Source: Ianthella basta | Taxonomy: Eukaryota; Porifera; Demospongiae; Verongiida; Ianthellidae | Reading direction: 5' to 3' | Assembly (NCBI GenBank): GCA_964019415.1 | Contig: OZ025877.1 | Coordinates: 5,363,742-5,427,741, forward strand | DNA: 64,000 bases | Shown here: positions 23,301 to 34,900 of the stretch, piece after piece | Position numbering within the stretch: position 1 is the first letter of the stretch | How the letters are laid out: each line of letters opens with the position of its first letter | Position numbers and translations under genes: made by a program | Notes under the pieces: model-generated | Told to the model about the DNA's origin: nothing | The model's input: only the letters and a program-made list of their open reading frames with translations | Databases searched by the model: none

Positions 23301-26300
23301 ACCCTGCCCCCTAGGACATAGCCCTGCACCCAGCAGTGAAGACATTGATGGACCACAAGTGGAATTCTTTTGGGTGGTGGCTCTTTGGGTAAGTACAAGC
23401 TGTGATACTGTTCCGCTCAGTGAAATGTAACAACTAGCTGAAGACCTGCCCTTCTGTGGGTTCCCAGCCTGGTGGCAGCATTTGGACAATTATCTGTGCA
23501 CATGAGCCCCAAAATCCACAGCACAAACTTTCCTTTGAATATTGGTGGTCTAAAGGGGGCAGGCCAGTGGCAAGGATTCCAATAACCTTACATCACCCTC
23601 TGGGTTGTTGTGACGACATCTGCAACATTTGATGTAGATGGATTGATAATCATTTGCCAGAGGATGTTGCCTAAAACCAAATCTCTACCTATTTCTTAGA
23701 TAGTGTGGTGCCTAGAAAAGTTGCACAAAATTTGGCAGAACAACATTTAATAAAGCTCATCTTTGGCTCAGCTATGTCCCTCTCCCCAATTCATCTTCAC
23801 TGTCCACCATGTTTAGCTGCCATATGCCAAGAACTGATAGAGTGGTTCCCAGGAACATTTCATTGTATTTATGATTGCATTTTGTTACCCTTTAATGTAC
23901 TGTATGTGTACCACTTCTCATTTAGTTTTAACTACACATCTCTCTCTGTGTGTGCCTACCTTGGACCTCCTGTTTGCAGGTTCCTGTTCGCTCTGTACTT
24001 GCTCCGGATGGTCATTTTTGGTGCAGCCCTCTTCATTGCAGCTCGGCCAGACCTTGACAACCCTGGTTGCTATAGAAATGGATGGGATTATGCAAGAGGA
24101 GTGTTCGAAGGAATCTCATTCATCTACTTTCTGTACAAGGGATATGATGAAATCAGTGAAATGATTCAGTAAGTGTTGAATAGGACACTATGCTTATACA
24201 GTATATATTGTGGGCTGATCCTGTTTATCTACACATTGCTTACTAGGTTCAAGAAGGCTTACTTCAAAGACTACTACAACTACCTGCAAATAGTATCAGT
24301 GGTGCTGCCACTGCTGATTATCCCTTTTCGTGCTGCCACCACGTGGTGTGCTTCCACTGGAGGGGGATACTGCACCTTGCCTGTCAACAGCACAGCGATG
24401 GGGAACACATCAATCAGCGAGTCTTGTATAGTGGCCTCCAGTGTGCAGTGGATAGTAGCCTCACTTGCCTACCTGGTCAACGCATTACTCATCGTTGAAT
24501 TCGTTGCTCTCTTCAGGTATGCACATATATGTGGCCAAGTCATTACAAATCCTCACAGACTTATATACGTACTGTGCCTTCTGCTGTAGTTTTACTAATA
24601 ATTCATTCCACATGCACTTTTCTTTGTGTGTGCATGAACACTATTTTACATTAGTACTGTTTGCTAAGTATGTACGTATGGCCAGGGGTGTACGAAACAC
24701 ATATTTGTATCATTGCAGGAGAAAAACTAGTTTCTAGTTACGTACTTCAGCTTGGATTGCTTTTCTTAGAGAAGGCATGGAGTATGCATGGTTTGTGCAA
24801 AGTGCAACTTCTGGAAGATCTGCTTATTTGTTGCAGGGAACATGATGAAATATGCTTTCATAGCAGACAATAAAGGCTTGGCATAGCACTAGCAAAGCAT
24901 CTCTGCTGTGGCAAGTAATGGAGTATGCCATACATGCAAGCAATTACCGCACTTTAGCCCTACCAACAACCTTGCTATGTCACAAAATCATCAGCGACTA
25001 TTTTCTTCTAATGCACAGGGAATTGCACTGCATTATAGTACCACATCTACGTAGGTAACTGTTAGCAGGGAACAGATATTTTCCATACTGACTATTCCAT
25101 CATTCCCTCCGCACCTATCTTTATGCACATTTACAGAAGTACACAGCATTTTGCTCCTCAATTTTTAGGGGGCTGCAGGACCAACAGTACTGAGACTGTT
25201 CATGGACAGCCTAGTACAGAGTAGGACTAAGTTGTAACCAGCTGGATCCCTGTTTCACTGCATTCTAAGAGTATTCCTATCACTCCATGTTCTGCTCACC
25301 ATGAATATTTTTGATTATCTGCTTGCAGGTTAACAGGTGTTTATGTCCGCATCTTGCTGAAGATCCTGGCATCTGACATGATTAAGTTCATGGTCATATT
25401 CTTTGTTGTGTTGTACATCTTTGTTGGCACCTTCTACCTCGCCCTGCGAGCCGGTGTGGTCATCTCTGCAGATGGCCAAATTTCATCAGACCTACAGCTA
25501 TTCCAGCTACAGACTCTGTGAGTGGTGAATTAAAGTCAATTCTACAGCAGCATGCATGCCATTGGTGTTTCTGTAGTGAAAGAAGAGGCAACTCTAGTGA
25601 TGGTGCAACTGTCTGAAACTTTCCCGCAGGTATCCCTGGCATGTGTTGTTCACAGGCTTTCGTATACTATTTCAGACTGAAAGTGTTATAGATGGTTACT
25701 TTGCAGCTGATACATCGTCTGGACAGTATACTGGCTACCAGTGAGCTATGTGGACTGGCATGCACACACACACACACACAGTATCACCATGTAAGCAGCT
25801 ACTGTGTACATCAGCATGTGTGCATTCACACAACTACTTAATTACTTTTAAGAAATGTACTCTTCTGTCATTGTCCAGGTGGTTCTCCGTTGTGCTGTAT
25901 CTGTTCTTCCTATTTGTGGTCATTGTGGTCCTGCTGAATCTTCTGATTGCCCAGATGAGTAACACCTACTCAAACATACAGGACGAAGCTGAAGGGACCT
26001 ATGCTGTGGCTAGGGCTAGAATCTTAGCCAGGCTGGAGAAGACTCGACTTATTGGCTGTGGAGAGGTATGTCCCATCTTGGTGTGCACATGTATGTGTTA
26101 CCATATGTACATGGCCTGGTCTTGGTACCACATGTGTATGCAGATAGTGTAAGGTATTGAAAGAGGGCCTCTCATCTGGTTTGGCATAAGAAAGGATAGT
26201 TCTCTGAATACAACCTTGAAACAACAGATTGGAACCATGCTGACATATCAACCAGATGTTCTTGGCTTTTACTTGGTTTACTTGGTTTTTGCCTCGAAGA

Positions 26301-27907
26301 AGACCAGAGCATGTGGTTGAAATGTCAGCAGGATTGGCACCCTGTTGTTTCTATAGCTTGTATTTGGAGAACTGCCCTTTCTCAATGTAAGGTATTAAAT
26401 CACACCACTGCACACTGTACAGTAAGTCATACCCTACCCCTATTACTCTGCCTATTCCCACACACGTATGCAGCCATTCCGAAAGGCGTACTATCAGCAA
26501 CTCCTGTGGTATTATGGTAAGATTGTACATTAAGTGGTACCAACAGCTCTAGATGTGTTACTGCTCTGTTGTGAATGTTTCTGTGCAGAGAAAAACGACA
26601 AAGAGGTTGACCGTGATAATAATGAAGAGAAGTTATTGTGAGTGTGTAACTTTGCCATGCATGTCCGTTGCTGCTGCTATCCTTTTTTATCATATGCTAT
26701 GCTGTCCAAGTTAGCAGGTCATCCTTATATTAAGCCTGGGCTGGAGATGGTAGGACACACCAATAGTATTAGGACATACTGTACAGTACGTAGATAAGAG
26801 GCTACATCCATGGGCACACACTCTTACATGCACCTACACACAACTGCTGTAAATAGGTTCCTATACTACACAGTAGATTGCTCATGCATGCAGGATTTCA
26901 CCTGTGAAACATGGTTATAATGTTGTGGTGAGTGGATAAGGCAAGGGTACTCACACATGACCCACACACAAACACCAGGTGTACATAGCAGTCTAACCAT
27001 GCATCATCTCGCACCCTGCATAAAATGGCTGCAGCTCTCTGCACTCAGCATGCACAGTGGACTGGCGGTTCCTTGCACTGAGTATGTGCAGCACATCACT
27101 ATACAGTATGGGGACAAGCAGCAAGAGTAGCTGGGGTGTTTTAAGTCTAGGCTTTGTTCCACCATGTACACAGCTCAACACATTATTTCTTGATCCTTGT
27201 TTCCACTCTGTTCTCTTCGGGTGGTGTGAAAGTGTTGTCGAGCTTGTCCCTTGGAGTATCCTATATACGTAGCTGTGAGGTTCAGTATGCTGTGCAGGTA
27301 CCCATTGAGTTTACATAAAGGTCATAGGGGTGGACCCAAGCCAGTGCACCAGCAGTAGATTGGCTCCATGGTAATAGTATTTGGCAAGGAAATAGAACAA
27401 GATACAGTAACATTAATTAGGATAGGGTCAGGGCATGACAGCCAGACACCTGAACATGCAGAGGGTATTTGTGTGGCATGCAAAGAGATGTATGACATTA
27501 AGCAATACAAAACTCTAATAGCACACATCATTATAAACAATATGCATCAGTAAATCAGCACCACTGTGCAGTTTGGGCATTCTCTCACTGCTGGCACATG
27601 GACTGAGTTTTGAGGCATGCTACAGGCCATCTTTTGTGTGTAAGTTAATTTGCAATCATAACTATTGCCTGGGCTGGGCTAGTACTGTAATTCTAACACA
27701 AAACTTGGTATTTAATGTACTGCTACAAACATTTGCCTTTGCTGCTCTAGGTCATTGGAGAAGAAGGTTGATTCTCTGACTAAGATGGTAACAGAAATTA
27801 TTGAAATCCATCGAGCAAAGCAAGCCCATAAGGAGGAGATGCTACAATTCACTTTACCTGAAGCACCAACGTCTCCACTAGATAGTGACAGTGATAGTGA
27901 TGAATAG
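17313..27907 (+). CDS. Ankyrin-repeat TRP-type cation channel, complete 15-exon gene
   Basis: Exons: 17313-17636, 17928-18080, 21322-21739, 22310-22613, 22755-22866, 22928-23086, 23315-23388, 23980-24168, 24247-24516, 25329-25517, 25630-25740, 25879-26065, 26474-26516, 26589-26637, 27751-27907; 2,739 nt, 912 residues, all in phase. An acidic N-terminus (1-159) is followed by ankyrin repeats (about 165-375; 'NGRTPLHQAV', 'KGQTPLHIAV') and the pre-S1 'HPAVKTLMDHKW' (about 494-505). Six membrane segments follow: S1 'FLFALYLLRMVIFGAALF', S2 near 552-572, S3 'YLQIVSVVLPLLIIPF', S4 near 635-660, S5 'FMVIFFVVLYIFVGTFYLAL', S6 'VVLYLFFLFVVIVVLLNLLI'. The pore loop reads 'LFTGFRILFQTES'. The S3-S4 loop has two N-glycosylation sequons. 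After S6 comes 'QMSNTY', then a basic helix and a coiled coil ending in an acidic Ser-Asp tail. TRPV/TRPA-like in architecture, but the subfamily is not settled. Confidence 0.9.
17665..17770 (+). repeat. Polypyrimidine and poly-C tract in TRP intron 1
   Basis: About 100 nt of almost pure C/T, including a run of roughly 18 C residues broken by a single A, sits 30 bp after the exon 1 donor. Long frames on either strand here (Pro-rich or Gly/Glu-rich) arise from composition only. Confidence 0.9.
18474..20160 (+). mobile_element. LINE (non-LTR retrotransposon) remnant, interrupted
   Basis: In TRP intron 2. The frame beginning near 18474 reads 'SDHRRPLVALLCLRF', the C-terminal SDH motif of the LINE endonuclease, then a 200-residue linker. 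The reverse transcriptase begins near 19107 with 'DDIPAEV', breaks near 19215, resumes at about 19357 with 'LPIDWGMSTIIPILKP', and continues through 'GYRGISLL', 'AGFTPSRSTADNVH', 'VAIDFTTAFDFVSRDA' and the catalytic 'YADDMILAS' (near 19917). Several frameshifts and stops show that it is dead. The break is an inserted hammerhead-like element (19215-19345). The 5' end of the endonuclease and the 3' tail were not delimited. Confidence 0.85.
19215..19345 (+). ncRNA. Hammerhead-like insertion H4 inside the LINE, intact core
   Basis: About 131 bp interrupt the LINE reverse-transcriptase frame between imperfect direct repeats ATTATTTGGAGA (19203-19214) and GTTATTTGAAGA (19346-19357). The core is CTGACGA (19230-19236), an extra A, stem GGCC-TTCG-GGCC (19238-19249), GAAA (19250-19253), CGT and U19257 as the predicted cleavage base. 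Only two helix I pairs (AG/CT) follow directly. All catalytic core positions are present. There is no second, inverted arm. The copy is a useful control because the LINE frame on both sides fixes what was inserted. Confidence 0.65.
21907..22047. repeat. Short inverted-repeat element in TRP intron 3
   Basis: Perfect 16-bp inverted repeats TGACAAGTGGAGCACT (21907-21922) and its complement (22032-22047) bound a 141-bp unit without coding capacity. The sequence just right of it (22048-22105, TTATTCACTGGTGAAGG onward) is related to 28140-28210 downstream of the gene, so the unit is probably part of a longer dispersed repeat. Confidence 0.6.
26159..26385 (+). ncRNA. Hammerhead-like palindromic insertion H5 with 11-bp direct repeats
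   Basis: A 227-bp palindrome in a TRP intron lies between perfect direct repeats TGTAAGGTATT (26148-26158 and 26386-26396). The right arm, on the plus strand, has CTCGAAGA near 26293-26300 (the core with one extra C), stem GACC-9 nt-GGTT, GAAA (26319-26322) and TGTC. Loop and flanks (AGAGCATGT; TATTTGGAGAAC) match element H2, so both derive from one subfamily. The core is decayed. Confidence 0.6.
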
Positions 27908-28956
27908 TATATCTAGCCATGTTGTAGTTTCTAGGTATTCAGTGCTTACCATAGCATCAAGTAGTACTGGTTGTATGATTGTGTATTGACATTGTTTGAA
28001 TGGCTGCTGATCACTCTTCACAGTACTTGTGTTAGACTAGAATAAGTGCACTAGATGAGAACACCTGCACGATGTGTTCAGCAGTCCATCACTTGTCATC
28101 ACATCACCTATAGTATGTACATGAGTGATCCATGTACGTATTATTCACTGATGAAGGGACGTAGATAGATGCCAGCATGTTGTATAACAGTTATCCATTT
28201 GACCAATGTCAACAAAACCCATATCACTGATTTAATCACAGTTCTCACTACCTAAAGAGTAGACCCAGCTGAGGAGTAATGTCCATACATACAGTAGCTA
28301 TGGGTTAGTGTTCACTATTCTACAGATCAGACTGTGGTAGCACTCTACTGCAAGTAAGGAGGGGATAGCACAAGTTGTTTCACTTTATGTTTGTACACAT
28401 TTAGATATACCCGGTAGAATTTGACCTTTGTCATGATCATTGCATTAATTGAAGATATTCATTCTTATGATCACTGCCAGAAAGTACATATTGTGCATTG
28501 ACAAATCAATGGCTTTGGCTACCTTGTCATGTATGGCTGAGAGTGAAGGGAAGACTTACGAGCAATTCACACAACATAAAGTTAATGGTAAAAACATCAA
28601 GTACACTTTGACCTGAGGGTCTTCTTCAGCTGAACCTTCTATCATTTGAGTTAATTGCTCAAAAGTCTTTGCCTTTACATATGTCACAACAATGAGCCTC
28701 TGCAGTGTCATCCATAGCTGTGAGTACTTTTAATTTCATGAAGCAAGTAACATATGTACATATGTTTGCCTTCATTCTTGTATTGCACAGTACCCATACC
28801 CTTAGTTACGTACATTACTGTACATGCCTTTAAACATAATTATGTAACACACAGTACACATGGCCCACTACGCTTACTTCCAATGCTGTGTATGCACAGT
28901 ATGTTTGTTATGTAATGTGTGTAGCAAGTACGTATACACAACACAGCCACTCCCTT
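27908..28956. other. Intergenic region between the TRP gene and NCAPH (tail to tail)
   Basis: The two genes converge here. A diverged repeat related to 22048-22105 occupies about 28140-28210, and a hammerhead-like relic lies near 28603-28633. No other structure was recognised. Confidence 0.5.
28603..28633 (-). ncRNA. Degenerate hammerhead-like core H6
   Basis: On the minus strand CTGAAGA (28629-28623) is followed by an extra A, stem GACC-CTCA-GGTC (28621-28610) and AAAGTG in place of GAAACG. The G12 position and the ACGU block are lost. There is no palindromic partner and there are no clear direct repeats. Confidence 0.45.
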
Positions 28957-31900
28957 CTACATATGCTGTGGTACTGCAACATCTACGCTAATGCTCAAGT
29001 CTGCCATGTCTTCTCGTCCAGAAATAAACAACGTCTAATGTTGGGACAAATACAGGGAAAGAGGCAGATTAATACAAATCTTATACATTGTATGGAATAG
29101 TACTCAAAATGATGGCTACTGTACATGTATAGTGATCTTGTGCATCACAATGAATGCTAGGTCAGTAGGTCTGCACTACTGCACACAGAAAGCTGCTTAC
29201 CTTTTCATTAGCCAGATGCAGAAGGCAAACAAAGCAAATAGGCACTGAGAGGTTCCTTGACATGGACTCGCTTTGTCCCTTAGAAACATTCTCACACAAA
29301 TTTTGAAAGGAGACAGGCTCACGCAAGCTACCAGGGCAATCACCATTCTGCAATCAGTAAATGACACAGTATGACATACTGTAGTACATACTGTCCAGTT
29401 ACCGACTTTCACTAGCACTGGTAATTTAGTGGTGCATGGTAAAAGACAGCGCTGCTTACATCCTGCTCTGCAGATGAAGCCCTAATCAAGGACCACATTG
29501 TCCCTTTCACTTTCTTGACATCAATTCGTTTAGCAACACGAGCATAGTTGATAGCAACAGGTTGTGCCTGAATACAAGAGGGACACATGTACAGTGTACA
29601 TGACAAGTTGGAACACAATGGAGTGTACCACCTCTACCTTCTTAGGTTGAGCCACTAGATTATCTCCACTGAATGCAGCAATCTTGGTATCAGGGTCTGA
29701 CTGCTGCAGCTGAGAGGCATCAACTAGAGTTGCTCTTGTCTCATCAACAAAGGGAACAAATGTATCCTGAAAGTTGGCAGAACCCTCAGCAAACTGTGGA
29801 GGTTCACAGTCATCATCATCGTCATATACCTCCTACAAATGGGTGAGATATGGCAAGCACTCATGAGAGAGAGAAGGACAGAGACAGTCTTCTACAGACA
29901 GATGCAGGATTGAAGAACACATCAAATTGCAGGACTCACCTGGATAGCTGGGCAAAAATTCCTCACATCATTTTCATTGGCATAGTTATAGCAGTCACTA
30001 GCATCTGAAATGAGAAGTAAACAACAATTGTAAGCTGGGAACAATGGCAATTCTAGAGTGTTACATGACAGTTGAAGTGCTATTCTCTTCGAATATCTCA
30101 TACAGATGTAAACAGTCAAATCTTTATGCTCTAAATCACACAGGCACCTCTCAGTCAGCGCTATTACATGGTTGGGCATTAATGATTCATCAATAGTAGT
30201 ACATGTAGTCAATTACATAAAGAGTTCCACCTTGCAAGAAGAAAGAAAGCGTGCTCATCAATATAATTTCCTAGTACATATTTGAATGGAGTACATATTC
30301 ATATACATGTGGTTAATTTGACCAGGTGAGGACAGCACACTATCAATATAGCAAGAAAACAATTAGAATAGAATGGCATGCAATAGAGTGACAGGACAGC
30401 AAACAACTGTACTTTATATGGTGTCCATATAAAACAAGAAGTGGGTGTAACTGCCCATTCAGCTAGTGGTGTCCTAGAGGGACATATACGTACGTACCAT
30501 CAACAGCTTCCTCTGCCCTTTCTGGCTGAGCCCTGCACACAAACTGTCAAGGTGAGAATGGCATATTATTTAATACGTTTTGCCACATGAAACCCCATAT
30601 ACACACTATACCATCAGATCTGGTCTTTGAAATAGCTTGAAAAGAGCATCCACTTCCATCTGGTCATCATGGGGTAATGTAGTCAACTCTGGAGTCATCT
30701 TCTGCACAGTTGCCTTGGACAGCTGAATGCTGGCCTTCATGCAACAAAGATTAAAATGACATGTAATTTGTAATCCAGTACACAAACACTAGTACCTAAA
30801 ATAGTATTATGCTGTACCCTTCCAGGGAGAAAATCAGTTTCCACAACAGGTCCAGAGAAGTCAATTCTGAACACTTTTTTGGGCTCCTTCTTCTTGGTGC
30901 GAGGGACTTGGGCTGGTGCTACGTATGAACAGTGATAATTGCAGAACTACCAGGAATGCAAACACAAGTAATTGTGCATTATAGGTAAGTACCTTTCACA
31001 TCTGCCTTGACCTTCCAGTGCTGAGGACCGGCCCATGCTGAGAGAATGTTTGACTTGAAATACCCATACTCTGAGTCTTGCAAGGCTTCTGATATACAAA
31101 GGGTTCCACTTGCTTCATACATTTCTATATTTTGAGGCTGAGTCCTACCAACACAAGAGCAAATACACACAGCTAACTTCAACTTCCACAATAGAAAGGA
31201 TAGTGCTCTCCCACGCATACATACCTGGAAGGCAGTTTGACATACTGTGCTGTGCCACTCTCCATACATTGAGCATCCAGGCCAACGTCTAAAGTCACTG
31301 GCACTCTAGCAAAATCACTCTCACTGATCTGTTCAAACAACACATACAGCAAATTGAGCAAAGCATGAAATCAAACAGCACAGCATACTGTCTATGCAGG
31401 AGTGCAGTCATTACATATCTATGTACCAATAAATGAAAATTAATGCAATGGAATGGAAACAAGTAGAGATTTAAAGGGATGTTACTGTCTCTACAAAAGA
31501 TATCCACCTATACAGTGACAAAACACTCCGAACCAAAGAGGGGTGGAGAAGGGGTTCTCATTGGTACATAGCAAAACTACAGTGGCTTACCACTTGAAAC
31601 AAACCCAACACATTACTCAGTCACTTGGCAAACACATTATCGCAATCTCCAAGTGAAGTCTGCACAGCACAAGATATAACCAGTTGTAGGATAGATGACA
31701 ATGTGTGCTGGCAAGTTTGCAACAGTGTAGTTATTTCCATGTAATGATGAGCAATACTGTCCTCCCCTCGTTTTTGAAAAGCTTAGAGACATGGTACCAT
31801 CCCTATGTCCTGACTTGTTTTTCTGGCACATCCCATAATACAATGCAAACAGCGTTTGTTGCATATGCTTACTGATTCATCTTGTTGGTAATCCACAGCT

Positions 31901-34900
31901 TCATTGTCACTAGCAAATGATTCTGTCCCTTGAGATGCCAGTGGACTGCACACAGCATCCACAACACTATCAGCCGTCACTACACAAATGGATGGCATGG
32001 TTTGGACAGCTGCCAAACAATCTAATTAAATCTTAGTGTACGGCATGTAATAGTTGTACGCAATACACTAAAGTTCACCTTGGTCAGACTGCTCAAGCTG
32101 TGTCACAGTACAACGGCCTACTCTACTGTCTTCAAGTGACTGAGCATCCTATCCAAGCAAGAAACAAATACAATACCAAACATACGTAGTGGGTGTACCA
32201 AGAGTGTATGCTACCAGATCACTGCACACAAAACAGCGGCACTGAGTCAATAAACACATTCACAAGAGCTACCTAAACATGTACCTCTTGGAAAGTAAAG
32301 TCTGCAAATGTTGAGCACATCTGAACAACCTTGAAGTCAGTGGACTTGAGCATTTCTAAGAACATACAGTAAATGTAAACCACAGTATTTACAAGATACG
32401 TTTGTAGAAGCTGAGTGGGGTGCAGTATACACATACTGGTGACATCACTCATGTCCACCTCTACATCATCCACCAGGTGTTCTGTGGTTTGCAGAGGAGT
32501 GGATGAATCAAGAAGAAGGGAAGATCTGTCATCCTTCACCCTGAGGTGGTTCAAGAGAAGCCCTTCTATGCCTCCCTCATCAAAGGCAGCTGCCGTCCGT
32601 TTGTACAAAGGATCAACCTGAGGAATGACATACGTATGTAAAGTATGCATGATAGACAGTAGCTGTCTGTGGACCTGTTTACAAACTGAGCACTACAGAA
32701 GGCACACAAAGCCAGCACATCTACCAGTTTCATAGTCACATTGTGGCTCACTGCTAGCAGCTCATAAGTAGATATTAAACCAGAAATGTACAACATCCTC
32801 CAATATAAGCACCGTACAACCATATAAGGCCATACTGTAAATACAGTGTACAATACACATTAAGTGACAATGGGTCATACAGTACCTCAAACTCCAAGTC
32901 AAATGTGGTAACATCCAGGTTCCTTGTGGTCTTTTCAATAGTTTGCACAGAGCCTCCAGGTAGATTCTAAAGGCATAAGCACAGCATTATTGATGCACTT
33001 CACAAGGTACGTACACACAGGTAGTGTGCTAGTCAACAGTGACATCATGCACCAACACTACACACCATACAATGACATACAATGGCACTTGAGTATAACA
33101 ATAAAGGCACAAGCATACTTTCTTTGACTTCTTCTTCTGCTCACTAGTTGCATCATGGCTGCCTTCATCTTCCACTTCACCTTCAGGGAAGTTAACACAA
33201 AGTGCAAGAATCACATCCAGAACAAGAATCAGAGACAAGTGTGCGCCTATGCCACTTACCAGTGTCATTGCTTCCTCCCCTTCCAAGTCCTCCCAACATT
33301 TTGAAAGCATCATTATAAATAGAATCGACCCTACCAGCATATATCTTGGCCCCTGCATCCAGAGTGCAACCAGCTACCTGCAAATTCATAGACAGGCTTA
33401 ATGAACATACATACAGTACGTACTGAGTAACAGAGCATTTCCCCACACCCAAAACTATGTTTTCTCAATAAGAGAACTATAAGCCTTAACTAAAATGAGT
33501 TGACAAGAGGATGCCAGGAAGTACTAGGAACACCTGGCATGATGTACAAATTAAATTAATTCAACTCAAATTCTAGATGCAGAGCATGTGTTGACCTGAA
33601 AGTTCGTCATCTCTCCATTCTTCTTCAGCATTTCCTCCATATAGTCAATCAAATGAAGACCAAAAGCATTCCTAGAATTGATTTTCTGAAGGGAAGAAAG
33701 TTTGAGAATGTAAGTAAACATTCATTTTAAGTAGCTAACAGTAAAATAAATACCAACAATGAAGATTGCATACGTAGATTACAGGGTGACATTAACTGAA
33801 AATTCCAGACTAATCAGTACAGGTTCTCAGTGACAAACCAATGTCGTCATTAATACCAACAGGTATAACCGGATCCCATTTGGCATTGCTTCCGCTCCTG
33901 CCCTTTTCCAGAGGATGACTGAAGGGATTTTGCAAGGAATTCCCCATGTGACGGGGTACATTGACATCTTGGTGACAGGTGCAACTGGTGGGAAGCACCT
34001 CCAGAATCTACAGGAAGTCTTGACATGCCTGGAGAAGGCAGGCATCAAGCTAAAGAAGGGCAAGTGTGCCTTCATGTTACCCTCTGTGGAGTACCTGGAA
34101 TACATGATCTCAGAGGAGGGGCTGAAATCTACTGCCGACAAAGTCAGGGATCTTGCGGAGGCGCCAGTACCAAAGGACATTTCCCAGTTGCGGTCCTTCC
34201 TAGGACTGGTGAATTACTATGCCAAGTTCTTGCCGAACCTGTCTAGTGTCCTAGCCCCATTGAATCAGTTGTTGCAGGAGTCCTGGAAGTAGAGATGGGG
34301 AAGTCTTCAAGCAAAGGCTTCCCAAGCAGTGAAGATAGCCCTCACTTCGGTGACAGTGTTAACACACTACAATCCTGACTTGGATTTGGTACTCGACTGC
34401 GACACTTCACCCTATGGGGTAGGAGCAATATTGTCACATTGTTTGGAGGATGGGTCAACAAGACCTGAACAAGGAGGGTTTAGCCATTGTCTACGAGGTG
34501 AAGAAGTTTCACCTGTACCTGTTTGGTCGCAAGTTTGTAATCAATTCAGACCACAAGCCCCTTTGCCATATCTTTGACGAATCAAAGCCCATACCATCCA
34601 TGGCATAGGCTCATCTACAATGCTGGGCATTTACGCTAAGTGTGTATGATTTTATCACTGCATAGAAGCCAGGAACACAGAATGGCAATGCAGATCTGAT
34701 CAGTCATCTACCTTCGCCTGCAGCCCCCACAGAGGTTCCCTTGCCAGGTGAGACTGTGCTACTGTTAGAGACTTTGCAATCTTCTCCCATCACAGCAACA
34801 CAGATCAAACCCTGGACTGCCCATGACACTGTGCTATTGAAAGTTGCTGAACAAGTCCTCTCAGGTTGGAGCAGTACTACTGACAAGACCCTCATTCCTA

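Noticed and set aside
23267-23314. TRP exon starting at 23267 or 23278 in the frame 'CYKQFYF'
   Set aside because: It does not connect in phase to the S1 exon. The acceptor at 23313-23314 gives 'DIALHPAVKTLMDHKW', which fits the TRP pre-S1 motif and keeps frame on both sides.
29162-29200. Read-through extension of NCAPH after 'HLANEK' to a nearby stop
   Set aside because: A strong donor (AAAAG|GTAAGC) ends the exon there, and the exon at 28957-29034 continues with 'ISGREDMADL', matching the expected C-terminus.
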